Shown here piece after piece: positions 18,457 to 27,034 of a stretch of DNA of 64,000 bases. Source of the DNA: Psychrobacter arcticus 273-4 (GTDB lineage Bacteria; Pseudomonadota; Gammaproteobacteria; Pseudomonadales; Moraxellaceae); assembly GCF_000012305.1 (NCBI RefSeq), contig NC_007204.1, forward strand, positions 1,736,001 to 1,800,000. The letters are read 5' to 3'. Numbering within the stretch: the first letter of the stretch is position 1; every line of letters starts with the position of its first letter. Made by a program: the position numbers and the translations under genes. The notes beneath the pieces were generated by a model, which saw only the letters and a list, made by a program, of their open reading frames with translations, ran no database searches and was not told where the DNA came from.

Positions 18457-19248
18457 TTAACTTAGTTTTTCTCGGAAGTCTAGCACCTGCTCTGGCACAG
18501 CGTCCCGAGCAATTTCAGTAAAAATTGCACCAGAAGTTTTGATAGTTACTTCACCTGAAGTCCAATACATCGATGGTAAAACAGGAATGGTTATTTTGGG
18601 ACTACTAAACAATACTTCATTATCTCGGCGCACACCAATGACCCATTGATAATGCTCTGCGATGTTTTTAATAGGCTGATAAGCTTCTTCAGCGACCTCG
18701 CCTTCACGCTCATCAAAGATCAGCCCTGCGATTTGAGTACCGTTAAAAGTACGTAACCAGTCTGCACAGTAAATTGCTGCATTTTCGGCATCGTCATCGT
18801 CAAAATCATAATCTAAATCAGGCTGGACTGCACGTGTGGTCGAATATAACATTTGTAAAGGAGAAGGTAATTGCATAACCACAGGTATCCGTTGAGTTTG
18901 CACACTGGAGGCGACAAGAGCACTGGCTGCTGCTCTAAATTCCTCATCACTCATGAAGGTTCTAAGCGCATAACCTGCACGACTTTTTTCGCTCATTGCA
19001 GTGGTCAATTTTTGATTTTCAGAGAGTTCTTGCGCAATCATCTTATCTAAAGAAATAACAGCAACATGCGGTCTTAAAAGTGTTGCTATTTGACTCAAGT
19101 GATTAGCATATGCGGTAGCATCATGCCAAGGAATTGTTTTTCCTTGTAGTAATACCTTTTGGGCGTAATCTTCCGCATTCATTATGAGCTTGGAGGTACT
19201 ATCCTCAGAATATGAGCCTTCGAGTAATAATCTTAGTATATTTGGCAT
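18457..19248 (-). CDS. Fifth gene of the carboxylase operon, ApcE (epsilon)-like
   Basis: 263 residues, about 29 kDa, soluble, without a motif I recognise; it has an acidic patch DYDFDDDD near residue 150. It is the last gene of the operon, after a 159-bp gap holding two direct repeats and a hairpin, and has its own good ribosome-binding site (AAGGA 8 bases before the ATG). Acetophenone carboxylase has a separable fifth subunit (Apc epsilon) encoded last in its operon, and this gene takes that place. The match rests on position and size, not on conserved residues I can name. Confidence 0.5.
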   Translation of the reverse strand: MPNILRLLLEGSYSEDSTSKLIMNAEDYAQKVLLQGKTIPWHDATAYANHLSQIATLLRPHVAVISLDKMIAQELSENQKLTTAMSEKSRAGYALRTFMSDEEFRAAASALVASSVQTQRIPVVMQLPSPLQMLYSTTRAVQPDLDYDFDDDDAENAAIYCADWLRTFNGTQIAGLIFDEREGEVAEEAYQPIKNIAEHYQWVIGVRRDNEVLFSSPKITIPVLPSMYWTSGEVTIKTSGAIFTEIARDAVPEQVLDFREKLS

Positions 19249-19292
19249 AGTAATATCCTTTTAGCAAGTATTTTTGATATGTTGTCGTCTTT

Positions 19293-19334
19293 AATAGACA
19301 ATCCGTTGTTAGAAATAGACAATCCGTTGTTAGA
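19293..19334 (+). repeat. Two 21-bp direct repeats between operon genes 4 and 5
   Basis: Two perfect adjacent copies of a 21-bp unit starting AATAGACAATCCG and ending TTGTTAGA (19293-19313, 19314-19334). They lie 45 bp upstream of the ATG of the epsilon-like gene and could be a regulator site or a recent slip duplication. Confidence 0.9.
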
Positions 19335-19347
19335 GATAAAATATACT

Positions 19348-19380
19348 GTTAGGACTTGACTATATAAGCCAAGTCCCAAC
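19348..19380 (-). terminator. Hairpin with T-tract between genes 4 and 5 of the carboxylase operon
   Basis: On the minus strand GTTGGGACTTG pairs with CAAGTCCTAAC (one mismatch) around a short loop and is followed by AGTATATTTTAT. It probably ends most transcripts after the beta-like gene and lets a fraction reach the epsilon-like gene. Confidence 0.5.
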
Positions 19381-19407
19381 AATTAAAAGTGTTAACTAGC
19401 ATCAGAT

Positions 19408-21714
19408 TTAGGTCAGATGTTGAGTTTCTATACCAAGCTCTCCCTCCAAATCCTGAATCCGTGCTTCAAGTTTTTCAATCTTCATCACATGCCGATTGGG
19501 AATGGTGATGAGTGGAAGCTCCTTAAGTTTGCCATGAACTCGCTTAGGACGGTTATTTTCCCATATGGTAGCGAACAATTCTTCATCATTTCCTTGTCCC
19601 CAAGACCCATAGTAAAATATATCTTCTGGTGGTTCTTCTTTCACGTGTTTTTTCATGAATTCTGCATAAGGAATACCACGCTCAAGTCGAGCTTTTCTCT
19701 CTTCATCACGCAAGCGTTCAGTCGCTTCTTTATCAACCACATATGTTTCTTCGTTCCAAACAACCTTATAAATGCTTTCTGCAGTGTGAGCAGAAATCCT
19801 ATTTATCTCCAAATCTTGCATTACGTGCTCTGGATCGCGTTCTAGGGCGTCGCCATAACCCCCGCCCGAACCTTGCGAGATCATATACAGCTCACCTTCT
19901 TCGCATCGATCAAACTGCAATCCCATGTGAGAAGTTATATATTTACCATTTTCGTAAGGCTGTTCATTCATTATTCGTTCGATTGAAAGATCAAACTGTG
20001 TCGGATCTTTTTTAATAATATCATAAATATTAATACCTTTAACCATGGAGAGGGGATAAGTTGGGCAACCATAGCCACCAAACATACCACCTACACTAGA
20101 GAATTTTGCACCTGAGGTCACTGTCATGAAACCCCATTCAGGCGTGTTTCGTGCTGCAACAATCATCTCATAACCCATACCGCCACGATACTTACCAAAA
20201 CCTTGGTTATCACGGACGATACGCTTAGAAACAAGTTGTAAAAATGGTACTTCTTCTTCCATGACTTCTTGCTCACCAGTATCTGCCATCGCACAAAACA
20301 ACGGAGCAATCGCATCTTCGCCATCTTTAAAGGCTTTGGCACCACCGCCCATACCGTTTAAATCTGCACAAAGGTTACCGACCTGTTCACCATGTTGCGT
20401 TTCACCACCCCATAGAAAGTCATTGATTTGATTGAACCATGGAGCAATGATGTTAGAGTACTTATTAGGCATAGAGAATTGCAGTTTCGCATATGCCGCT
20501 TGTAAGGCGGTAAATCCACGGAATGATGCTTGCAGATTCTGCCCAATCGGTGCATCATAGCTACAATCTCCCCATGTGCCTTCATCACTGATAAACTCGA
20601 ACGGTGAGAGTGCACCCGTAGAACGAGGTAAATCTGGCCACCAGAAAGATAAAATAGCTTGCGCAAAGAATGCTTTAGTCGATGCAAATGGCGAGTTGAT
20701 CGCTCGATTAAGAATTTCGGGACCTGTACCACGCAAATCGCAGATCAATCTGTCGCCTTTTACGGTAATTTTACAGGCAAACTTGATTAAGATATTTTCT
20801 TTTAAAGTTGAATCCACAAACTGATGTACAGTAACTGTCCCGTCTGGCATTGCCTGAATACGACGACGCACTTCTTCTTCAACGTCCTCAACTGTCATAC
20901 GAATAGCACCCACAAACGCATCTTGACCGTGCTCATCAATGGCGTGATCAACAACATCCATGACGCGACGTACTGCTCCCAATTTTACTTTAATATCAGC
21001 AAGCATCAATTTTGGATCACGTGTTGAATGCTGTAAGAAAGTTAGCAGGTCTCGACGCAGTTTTCCACGCTCTACGATTTTCATCGGTGAGCCACGTAAG
21101 CCATCATCAAACGGTGTTTCTGAACCAGAAGGCATACCACCTGGCTCGCAAGCTCCATTTTCACCTTCGTGAATGGTAGCGCCTACCCAAGCTATAACTT
21201 CACCATCACGCATGATAGGAGAAAGTAGTGATTGGTCGGTGTTGTGTACACAGCCGAAACGCGCATCGTTATGGAAGAAACCATCACCAGGGTTAATACC
21301 TACAGTAGGTTCGTCTTTCCAGTATTTCATGATATAGCGAATGGGGTGATGTAATACTGCTGAGAAAGCAATCACTCCACGATTTGACATATAACAAACA
21401 TCACCTTGTGCAGTATAAACCGCAACTGACAAGTCTGCCCATTTAGCTCCCGGTGCTGCCCCCATACTCTCGCACATCTCAAACGCGTCATCAAGCGCAC
21501 CTACTAATCTGCGACGGATTCTATCATAGAGTAACGGATCGGCACCCTTAGCGAGCACTTCTTTCTCTAGTTCAGAGCGTTTCGAAATAGAGTGATTACG
21601 CATAATTTCAGGATCAGGACCGAGAAACAATGTTGTCTCGTTCATAAAATCTTCGACCCAAGCTTTTTCTTCGTCGGTTAATTCACGACCTGATTTGTAT
21701 GTATCTGTAGTCAT
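19408..21714 (-). CDS. HyuB-like carboxylase subunit (Apc beta / acetone carboxylase alpha type)
   Basis: 768 residues from the ATG at 21714 (AAGGA 7 bases upstream); an upstream in-frame start would add 14 poorly matching residues. It is a hydantoinase B/oxoprolinase-type subunit, recognised by NRGVIAFSAVLHHPIRYIM, FFHNDARFGCVHNTD, WVGATIHEGENGACEPGGM and the Gly-rich GSGGGYGDALERDPE. In acetone and acetophenone carboxylases this subunit performs the carboxylation of the activated ketone at a metal site; the H/D-rich HNDARFGCVHNTD stretch is a candidate metal ligand set. The HyuA-like partner ends 47 bp upstream. The exact substrate is not determined. Confidence 0.75.
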   Translation of the reverse strand: MTTDTYKSGRELTDEEKAWVEDFMNETTLFLGPDPEIMRNHSISKRSELEKEVLAKGADPLLYDRIRRRLVGALDDAFEMCESMGAAPGAKWADLSVAVYTAQGDVCYMSNRGVIAFSAVLHHPIRYIMKYWKDEPTVGINPGDGFFHNDARFGCVHNTDQSLLSPIMRDGEVIAWVGATIHEGENGACEPGGMPSGSETPFDDGLRGSPMKIVERGKLRRDLLTFLQHSTRDPKLMLADIKVKLGAVRRVMDVVDHAIDEHGQDAFVGAIRMTVEDVEEEVRRRIQAMPDGTVTVHQFVDSTLKENILIKFACKITVKGDRLICDLRGTGPEILNRAINSPFASTKAFFAQAILSFWWPDLPRSTGALSPFEFISDEGTWGDCSYDAPIGQNLQASFRGFTALQAAYAKLQFSMPNKYSNIIAPWFNQINDFLWGGETQHGEQVGNLCADLNGMGGGAKAFKDGEDAIAPLFCAMADTGEQEVMEEEVPFLQLVSKRIVRDNQGFGKYRGGMGYEMIVAARNTPEWGFMTVTSGAKFSSVGGMFGGYGCPTYPLSMVKGINIYDIIKKDPTQFDLSIERIMNEQPYENGKYITSHMGLQFDRCEEGELYMISQGSGGGYGDALERDPEHVMQDLEINRISAHTAESIYKVVWNEETYVVDKEATERLRDEERKARLERGIPYAEFMKKHVKEEPPEDIFYYGSWGQGNDEELFATIWENNRPKRVHGKLKELPLITIPNRHVMKIEKLEARIQDLEGELGIETQHLT

Positions 21715-21761
21715 AATTATTCCTTTATTATGTATTAGAGCTACCTTGTGTAGCATTATCC

Positions 21762-23900
21762 TTATTGTGTAGCCTTGTCCTTAAGTAACCAAACAGCACC
21801 TTGTGATGTAGGCTCAACCCGCCAGTCTTTTTCAATAAGGTAGGTGGTGCTTTCAGTGGTAATAACAGCTGGTCCTTTCACCACATACTTTTCGTTAAGC
21901 GCGCTGGCATCGTAAATGGGGGTATCAACCGCTTTATCTTCATTGACAAAATATACTTTACGAAATGAAACAGGCTTAGGTTCGGTTCGCACTAAATCAG
22001 TTTCCAAATCATCGAAATTTATTATTTCACTATCAATAAAGGAGGCAACACGAATGGTCTGTACGCGCACCCCTGCTTCAGGGGCTTCAATACCTTTACC
22101 ATAACGATCTACATAAATGTCAGAGAACGTGCGTATAATACTCAAAACCTCGCCTACATTCTCAATACGATTAATATCTAAAGCGACTGAAGTAGTCACA
22201 CGCTGGTTACCATAACGCATATCCAACTCTAAACGATGTTTTACTTTATTAACATCATAGCCTTGGCGTACCAAATCCTCACGACCTTTCATTTCTAGCT
22301 CTTCGACATAGTCATTAAAGCGGTCATACTCATCAAAGAGAGTCCGTGATATCGGTTCATATAGCACCACATAAGCACTACGCTCATGAATGTGCAATGG
22401 CTTCATATTACTTGCACCTAATGCCGAGAAAACAGAAGCAAATGGTGGGAATAAAATCTTAGAAATCCCAGCTTGTTCTGCAATACCACAGGCATGTAGT
22501 GGGCCATTACCACCGTAGGCAACCATAGTAAAATCATCGATAACACTACCGCTACTTCTTAGCTCCACTTCAATACCAATCGCCATTTGCTCATCAACGC
22601 TACGCTTAATAATCTTAGCAACCTCAATTACATCTAAATCCAGCTCGTCACAGAGGTTATCTTCTATTACGAAACGTGAACGCTTTGGATTGAGCTTAAT
22701 GAAACCATTAGCGTAGTTATCTGGATCTAAATAACCAAGTAGAAGGTCAGCATCAGTTACCGTTGCTTGTAATCCACCGCGGTCATAACAGGCAGGTCCT
22801 GGATCAGAGCCCGCAGACTGTGGTCCAATTTTAATTGCCTTATGAATGCGATCATAACTAGCAATAGAACCACCACCCGCACCTAATGTATTTAAATGGA
22901 TCATTGGCAAGCAAATCAACCAACGCCCAATGACAGGATGGAAATCGTAGTGTTTGACACCACCTTCTGGAACTAACCCAATATCAAAAGATGTACCGCC
23001 CATATCCATGGTAACTACATCACCAATACCCGTACTTTCTGATAAGTGCTGTGCACCTCCGACACCTGCAATAGGGCCGGAGTGAATAGTACGTAGTGCG
23101 TCAGTTGAGTTAGACTGCGCCATACCACCAGAGTTATGTACAACTAACATTGGTTTCTCATAACCAGAGTTGCGTAAATTGGTAGTGAGCTGATTAATTG
23201 CATTGAACATGATAGAGTGCAAGAAGGCATCAATGATTGTCGTATTGCCACGTACAAATTCACCTTTACGACCTGATACTTGGCTACTAAGAATGACAGG
23301 TACTGATCCCAATTCGTGCGCAGGATACTCTTCCAAAATAATCTCTAACACGAGCTGCTCATGTTCTGGATTTTCTGTCGCATTAACTAAGGCGACAACG
23401 ATAGCTTCAGCACCGTTGGTAATTAGGTCACGTACCTGTTTACGTACATCTTCTTTTTGTAGAGGAACAAGAACCTCACCAATCGTATCAATACGCTCTT
23501 TTATTGAGCGCACCATTTTACGTGGCACGATAGGCTCAGGACGTTCTGCATCTGGCATATCGCCTTGTTTCACAGGATCTAATCCCTCACCATAGCCTTT
23601 AGAACGAGAAATATGGATAGTATCTTCAAAACCGTGGGTAACAATAGCGGCAACGCGTGGACCTTTACCTTCGATAAGTGCGTTTGTACCAAGTGTGGTG
23701 GCGTAGCGCACCGATTCAACTTCCTTGAGTACTTCCTCTCGAGATAGTCCAGCACGTTCACACGCATTATCAAGTGCAGCGTTGAATCCTAAAGCGAGGT
23801 TGTGATGAGTGGTGAGCGACTTTGACTCAATATATAAGCCATCCCATGCGAAAAAGCAATCGGTGAAAGTACCGCCGACATCAACAGATATTCTTTTCAT
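21762..23900 (-). CDS. HyuA-like carboxylase subunit 2 (Apc alpha-prime / acetone carboxylase beta type)
   Basis: 712 residues from the ATG at 23900. That start is chosen because a GGGGAGA box lies just upstream and VDVGGTFTDCF then starts at residue 5, as usual. It is an ASKHA-fold, ATP-using subunit: first phosphate loop DVGGTFTD, second MDMGGTSFDIG mid-protein, and YGGNGPLHACGIAEQAG in the C-terminal half. In the acetone/acetophenone carboxylase family this type of subunit phosphorylates substrate or bicarbonate for the HyuB-like partner. It starts 13 bp after the zinc-ribbon subunit. Confidence 0.78.
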   Translation of the reverse strand: MKRISVDVGGTFTDCFFAWDGLYIESKSLTTHHNLALGFNAALDNACERAGLSREEVLKEVESVRYATTLGTNALIEGKGPRVAAIVTHGFEDTIHISRSKGYGEGLDPVKQGDMPDAERPEPIVPRKMVRSIKERIDTIGEVLVPLQKEDVRKQVRDLITNGAEAIVVALVNATENPEHEQLVLEIILEEYPAHELGSVPVILSSQVSGRKGEFVRGNTTIIDAFLHSIMFNAINQLTTNLRNSGYEKPMLVVHNSGGMAQSNSTDALRTIHSGPIAGVGGAQHLSESTGIGDVVTMDMGGTSFDIGLVPEGGVKHYDFHPVIGRWLICLPMIHLNTLGAGGGSIASYDRIHKAIKIGPQSAGSDPGPACYDRGGLQATVTDADLLLGYLDPDNYANGFIKLNPKRSRFVIEDNLCDELDLDVIEVAKIIKRSVDEQMAIGIEVELRSSGSVIDDFTMVAYGGNGPLHACGIAEQAGISKILFPPFASVFSALGASNMKPLHIHERSAYVVLYEPISRTLFDEYDRFNDYVEELEMKGREDLVRQGYDVNKVKHRLELDMRYGNQRVTTSVALDINRIENVGEVLSIIRTFSDIYVDRYGKGIEAPEAGVRVQTIRVASFIDSEIINFDDLETDLVRTEPKPVSFRKVYFVNEDKAVDTPIYDASALNEKYVVKGPAVITTESTTYLIEKDWRVEPTSQGAVWLLKDKATQ

Positions 23901-23913
23901 GTCATTCTCCCCT

Positions 23914-24375
23914 TTATTTTTCCTGCAGTTGTTTTGGTGCACGGTGATGACCATGACTATGACGCTGACGTGCTTCACTCAAATCTACTTGTGCGTTCTC
24001 TCCTGGACCATAATTGATAACGTCTTCAGGGTTTTCACCGAACTCTTCCCAGCGACGACGTAAATCATCTATATCCCAAAGCATATCAATAGTTGGTGGA
24101 TGACCTGGTGGCAAATACTCGGTTTCGATTTGTGTGCCACAACCAGGGCAATAGTACTCGTAGATACGGCAATAACTTGGATCAGGTGAGAATGTAAATT
24201 TGTAGCGTTTCGGGTCAATAACTGGGGGATGGATTTCTTCCGGATTACGATCATATATTAAAGTACCTTCTTTATAGGTACCTCGAGCATCGCCGAAATC
24301 ATGTTCGCATACACGACATACCCACCGTTCAGATTCTAGATCGATTAGCAAATACTCTGTCATTGGAACTCTCAT
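23914..24375 (-). CDS. Small zinc-ribbon carboxylase subunit (Apc gamma / AcxC-like)
   Basis: 153 residues. Two cysteine pairs, Cys20/Cys23 in WVCRVCEHDFGD and Cys76/Cys79 in EYYCPGCGTQ, form a probable zinc site; the same pattern (CxCGHDF ... EYFCPECGT) is known in the gamma subunit of acetone carboxylase. The C-terminal tail is His/Arg/Gln-rich (RQRHSHGHHRAPKQ). A good AGGAGA box precedes the ATG. Lying between two HyuA-like genes, it takes the place of the small subunit in the acetophenone carboxylase operon. It is a structural, not catalytic, subunit in known relatives. Confidence 0.75.
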   Translation of the reverse strand: MRVPMTEYLLIDLESERWVCRVCEHDFGDARGTYKEGTLIYDRNPEEIHPPVIDPKRYKFTFSPDPSYCRIYEYYCPGCGTQIETEYLPPGHPPTIDMLWDIDDLRRRWEEFGENPEDVINYGPGENAQVDLSEARQRHSHGHHRAPKQLQEK

Positions 24376-24420
24376 TGAACTTCTCCTTGTATTAAAATTA
24401 TTTCCTGATTTGCTATTAAG

Positions 24421-26340
24421 CTAAGCATCATCTCTAAGCATAAGGTCACCTGCATCTGTAACCACAAAACTCCAGCCATCAGTGACATTAGCCGTGAAGA
24501 ATGGACCTTCTACAATTGCAGGGCCTTGCGCAGATGAATTTGCCTCTTGTTCATCAAGAACATACACAGGAATGTCGTCTTCACCAATACCTTCTCTCAA
24601 TACTTTGCGATTACCAGAGGCTTTTGCTGCTACAGTACTGTTACTATCAGATGGTGTGGCTTTGAGATTTGGATGCTCTAATTTATGACATGCTTCTAGT
24701 ACTAGGATGAGTCTTTGGTCATCAGTATGGTCACTATTATCTTCTAACGTTAGACGCTCATGTTCGCTACCGTCTGCATTCTCTACAATAGTATTCCAAG
24801 TAACTTCGCACTCATCTTTCAGCGAATACCCTTCTTGGTACATATGGCGTTCGGCCTGTTCAAGCATTTTTTCTTTAATTTTTTCAATTTTATCTGCACT
24901 CAGACCCGTAATGTGCTCTTCAAACACTTGAGAGACATCTGAAAAACTAAGACCATACGCCGAGAATACAGCAGCGAGTTTGGGAATGATAACGCGTTTG
25001 ATGCCTGCTTTACGCGCTGATTGACACGCACTCATAGGGCCCCCACCCCCAAAAGCTGCAAGTACGGTGTCGCCACCGTCACCTACGCGATCTTTAAGAC
25101 TTGCTGCCATCTTTGTTGCAAAAGCTTCTTGCATCAGGAACAAAGATTCTTCGACACTGATTCCTAGAGGATCAGCAACATTGGTTTTAATTACCTGACA
25201 TGAGCGTTCTGGATCAAGATTCAACTCACCATTTAAATAAGTTTCAGGATTTAAGATACCTAATAGTAGATTTACGTCGGTGATTGTTGCTTCTTTACCA
25301 CCAAAACCAAAGCACGCAGGACCAGGCGCTGCACCCACACTTTCGGGACCAACCATGACTTCTCCATCTTTCGCCCGTATAATAGAACTGCCACCAATAC
25401 CGTAGGAGCGAACATCACTGAGCTCGAAAGAAATCTCAACACCCTCTACCCGACCTCTACGATCAGAGACAATACTCAAATTATCAACTACTCCAATATC
25501 ACTGGTCGTACCACCAACATCAATCATCAAAACACGATTGAAACCATATGCTTCTGCAAGTGCTCTAGTACCTTCTAAACCACCACGTGGACCAGAAGAA
25601 TAGGTTTTTAGGGCAACCGATTTAGCAACGCGAGAAGAAGCCCCATCATTACGATAAATTAACAATGGGTTTTTGACTTTATGAGCTCTTAGTCTATTTT
25701 CAGCGGAGTATAAGAAATGTTCTAGGGTAGGATGGAGAAAGGTGTTGATAATGGCTGACCAAATTCTTCTTTCACGTAAAAGGTCTTTAGTGAACTCCCA
25801 AGAAAATAAGACAGGTACTGAGCCTAGTAAGTGACGTGGGAAACGTAACAAGAAGAAATGTTTGTATTTTTTTTCCTTTTCTTTATCACCAATAGCAATA
25901 ACGAGTCGTTCAGCACCAGCATTGGTGAGATCATTAATCGCATTAACCAGTGCAGTATCCATTTCTTCTTCGTTATCTGTATCCTTTAAAAGCGCAGTAC
26001 GGTCGCCAACAATACTTTGGAACATATCCGTTTCAGGAGTTGTTTTGTTAAGCCTCTCTACAAGATCGGTTTCGTCTGTTATCAAACCCACCTTAGGGCC
26101 TTTATGTTCTACTAATGCGTTAGTTCCTTGAGTTGATGAGTAGCGAATTAAAGAACTGTTTTGCAGCAGAGTAACAAAACTATCCTCTCCGTATATAACT
26201 TCAGAAGCTTTTTTGATGCCTTCAAAAAAGCATTCTGAGAGATCAAGAGGGGTTGTTAATGTTTTGGTATAATATACCTCGTCTTTGCCAACTACACAGA
26301 TATCTGTGAGTGTGCCCCCGTTATCGATATTTACAAGCAT
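24421..26340 (-). CDS. HyuA-like carboxylase subunit 1 (Apc alpha type), first gene of the operon
   Basis: 639 residues from the ATG at 26340, with AGGGAG 8 bases upstream. Longer starts are rejected because the added sequence is the 93-bp duplicated non-coding element. The protein has both ASKHA phosphate loops (NIDNGGTLTDICVV at the N-terminus, IDVGGTTSDIG mid-protein) and FGGGGPMSACQSARKAG. The first loop reads DNGGT rather than the usual DVGGT. With the second HyuA-like gene it forms an alpha/alpha-prime pair, the feature that separates acetophenone carboxylase (two different HyuA-like subunits) from acetone carboxylase (one). Its acidic stretches near the C-terminus are unusual. Confidence 0.78.
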   Translation of the reverse strand: MLVNIDNGGTLTDICVVGKDEVYYTKTLTTPLDLSECFFEGIKKASEVIYGEDSFVTLLQNSSLIRYSSTQGTNALVEHKGPKVGLITDETDLVERLNKTTPETDMFQSIVGDRTALLKDTDNEEEMDTALVNAINDLTNAGAERLVIAIGDKEKEKKYKHFFLLRFPRHLLGSVPVLFSWEFTKDLLRERRIWSAIINTFLHPTLEHFLYSAENRLRAHKVKNPLLIYRNDGASSRVAKSVALKTYSSGPRGGLEGTRALAEAYGFNRVLMIDVGGTTSDIGVVDNLSIVSDRRGRVEGVEISFELSDVRSYGIGGSSIIRAKDGEVMVGPESVGAAPGPACFGFGGKEATITDVNLLLGILNPETYLNGELNLDPERSCQVIKTNVADPLGISVEESLFLMQEAFATKMAASLKDRVGDGGDTVLAAFGGGGPMSACQSARKAGIKRVIIPKLAAVFSAYGLSFSDVSQVFEEHITGLSADKIEKIKEKMLEQAERHMYQEGYSLKDECEVTWNTIVENADGSEHERLTLEDNSDHTDDQRLILVLEACHKLEHPNLKATPSDSNSTVAAKASGNRKVLREGIGEDDIPVYVLDEQEANSSAQGPAIVEGPFFTANVTDGWSFVVTDAGDLMLRDDA

Positions 26341-26390
26341 TATATTTTCACTCCCTTGATGTTTGTTATATGGTCGATTACGTCCTTCTA

Positions 26391-26484
26391 ATCCACCAAT
26401 CAAGTCCTTAAATAGCAAAATATTTACAGATAAATTAAGAACAACTTGAGCATAACAAAATGTATGAAGTAATAAACTACACAC
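26391..26484 (-). repeat. Right copy of the 93-bp inverted duplication, upstream of the carboxylase operon
   Basis: Reverse complement of 14991-15083 with a handful of substitutions. It ends 50 bp before the start of the first operon gene, so it must overlap the operon promoter or operator. An imperfect dyad CAAGT...ACTTG spans its middle. Confidence 0.9.
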
Positions 26485-26556
26485 AGGGGTAATAATTTTC
26501 AATAAAACAGGTAGTAATTGGGGTGGTATAGATAAATAACTCTAAAATAGATATTT

Positions 26557-26624
26557 GTGAACCGCCCCGGTATTGTCGGAGACTCAACATTCTGAGAGAG
26601 TACGACAATACCGGGGCGGTTCAC
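26557..26624. repeat. 22-bp perfect inverted repeat built from two facing IS ends
   Basis: GTGAACCGCCCCGGTATTG... (26557-26578) and its exact reverse complement (26603-26624) enclose 24 bases. TGAACCGCCCCGG followed by GTCGGAGACT looks like an IS terminal repeat, so this seems to be two ends brought together with no transposase left. It may also act as a strong hairpin insulating the operon from the neighbouring IS. Confidence 0.85.
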
Positions 26625-26693
26625 TTATTGTAGTGGCATAATAAAACTGGACAGCGCATAAGAGGTTTATATTAACCCAAAGAGGAAAACCGT

Positions 26694-27005
26694 ATGAGCC
26701 AAAAACGCAACCAATATACTCGAGAATTCAAGCTAGAAGCCATAAGCTTAGTGATTGATCACAACCGTAGCATAACTGACGTGGCAAGCTCACTTGGCAT
26801 TGGCAAATCCACCTTGCAGAAATGGCTGAGTCAATACCGTCAAGAAATGAGTGGCCAAGCACCTAAAGTCGGCAATGCTTTAACGGATGAACAGCGAGAG
26901 CTCCAAGAACTGCGTAAAGAGAATAAGCGCTTGAGGATGGAGCGCGACATCTTAAAAAAGGCTTCCGCTCTGCTGGCGTTGGACAATCTAAACGACTATC
27001 GCTAA
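26694..27005 (+). CDS. IS3-family transposase OrfA
   Basis: 103 residues. An N-terminal helix-turn-helix (YTREFKLEAISLVIDHNRSI, SLGIGKSTLQKWLSQY) is followed by a leucine-zipper region (LQELRKENKRLRMERDILKKA). It ends 30 bp before orfB. A heptamer A6G at 26954-26960 lets ribosomes slip back one base and continue in the orfB frame, which is open from there, so the OrfAB transposase can be made. Confidence 0.93.
   Translation: MSQKRNQYTREFKLEAISLVIDHNRSITDVASSLGIGKSTLQKWLSQYRQEMSGQAPKVGNALTDEQRELQELRKENKRLRMERDILKKASALLALDNLNDYR
26954..26960 (+). promoter_or_regulatory. Programmed -1 frameshift heptamer (A AAA AAG)
   Basis: AAAAAAG in the orfA frame. After a -1 shift the reading frame stays open (GFRSAGVGQSKRLSLINQL...) and runs into orfB, as in known IS3-family elements. 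Confidence 0.85.
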
Positions 27006-27034
27006 TAAACCAGCTGGCAGAGCAGGATAAACGG

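Noticed and set aside
19417..19845. 142-codon open frame on the plus strand opposite the HyuB-like gene
   Set aside because: It is a mirror frame of a well-supported gene and has no start signals or family features.
26341..26502. Longer N-terminus for the first carboxylase subunit
   Set aside because: The added sequence is the 93-bp duplicated element, also present in a non-coding place at 14991, and the internal ATG has the better ribosome-binding site.
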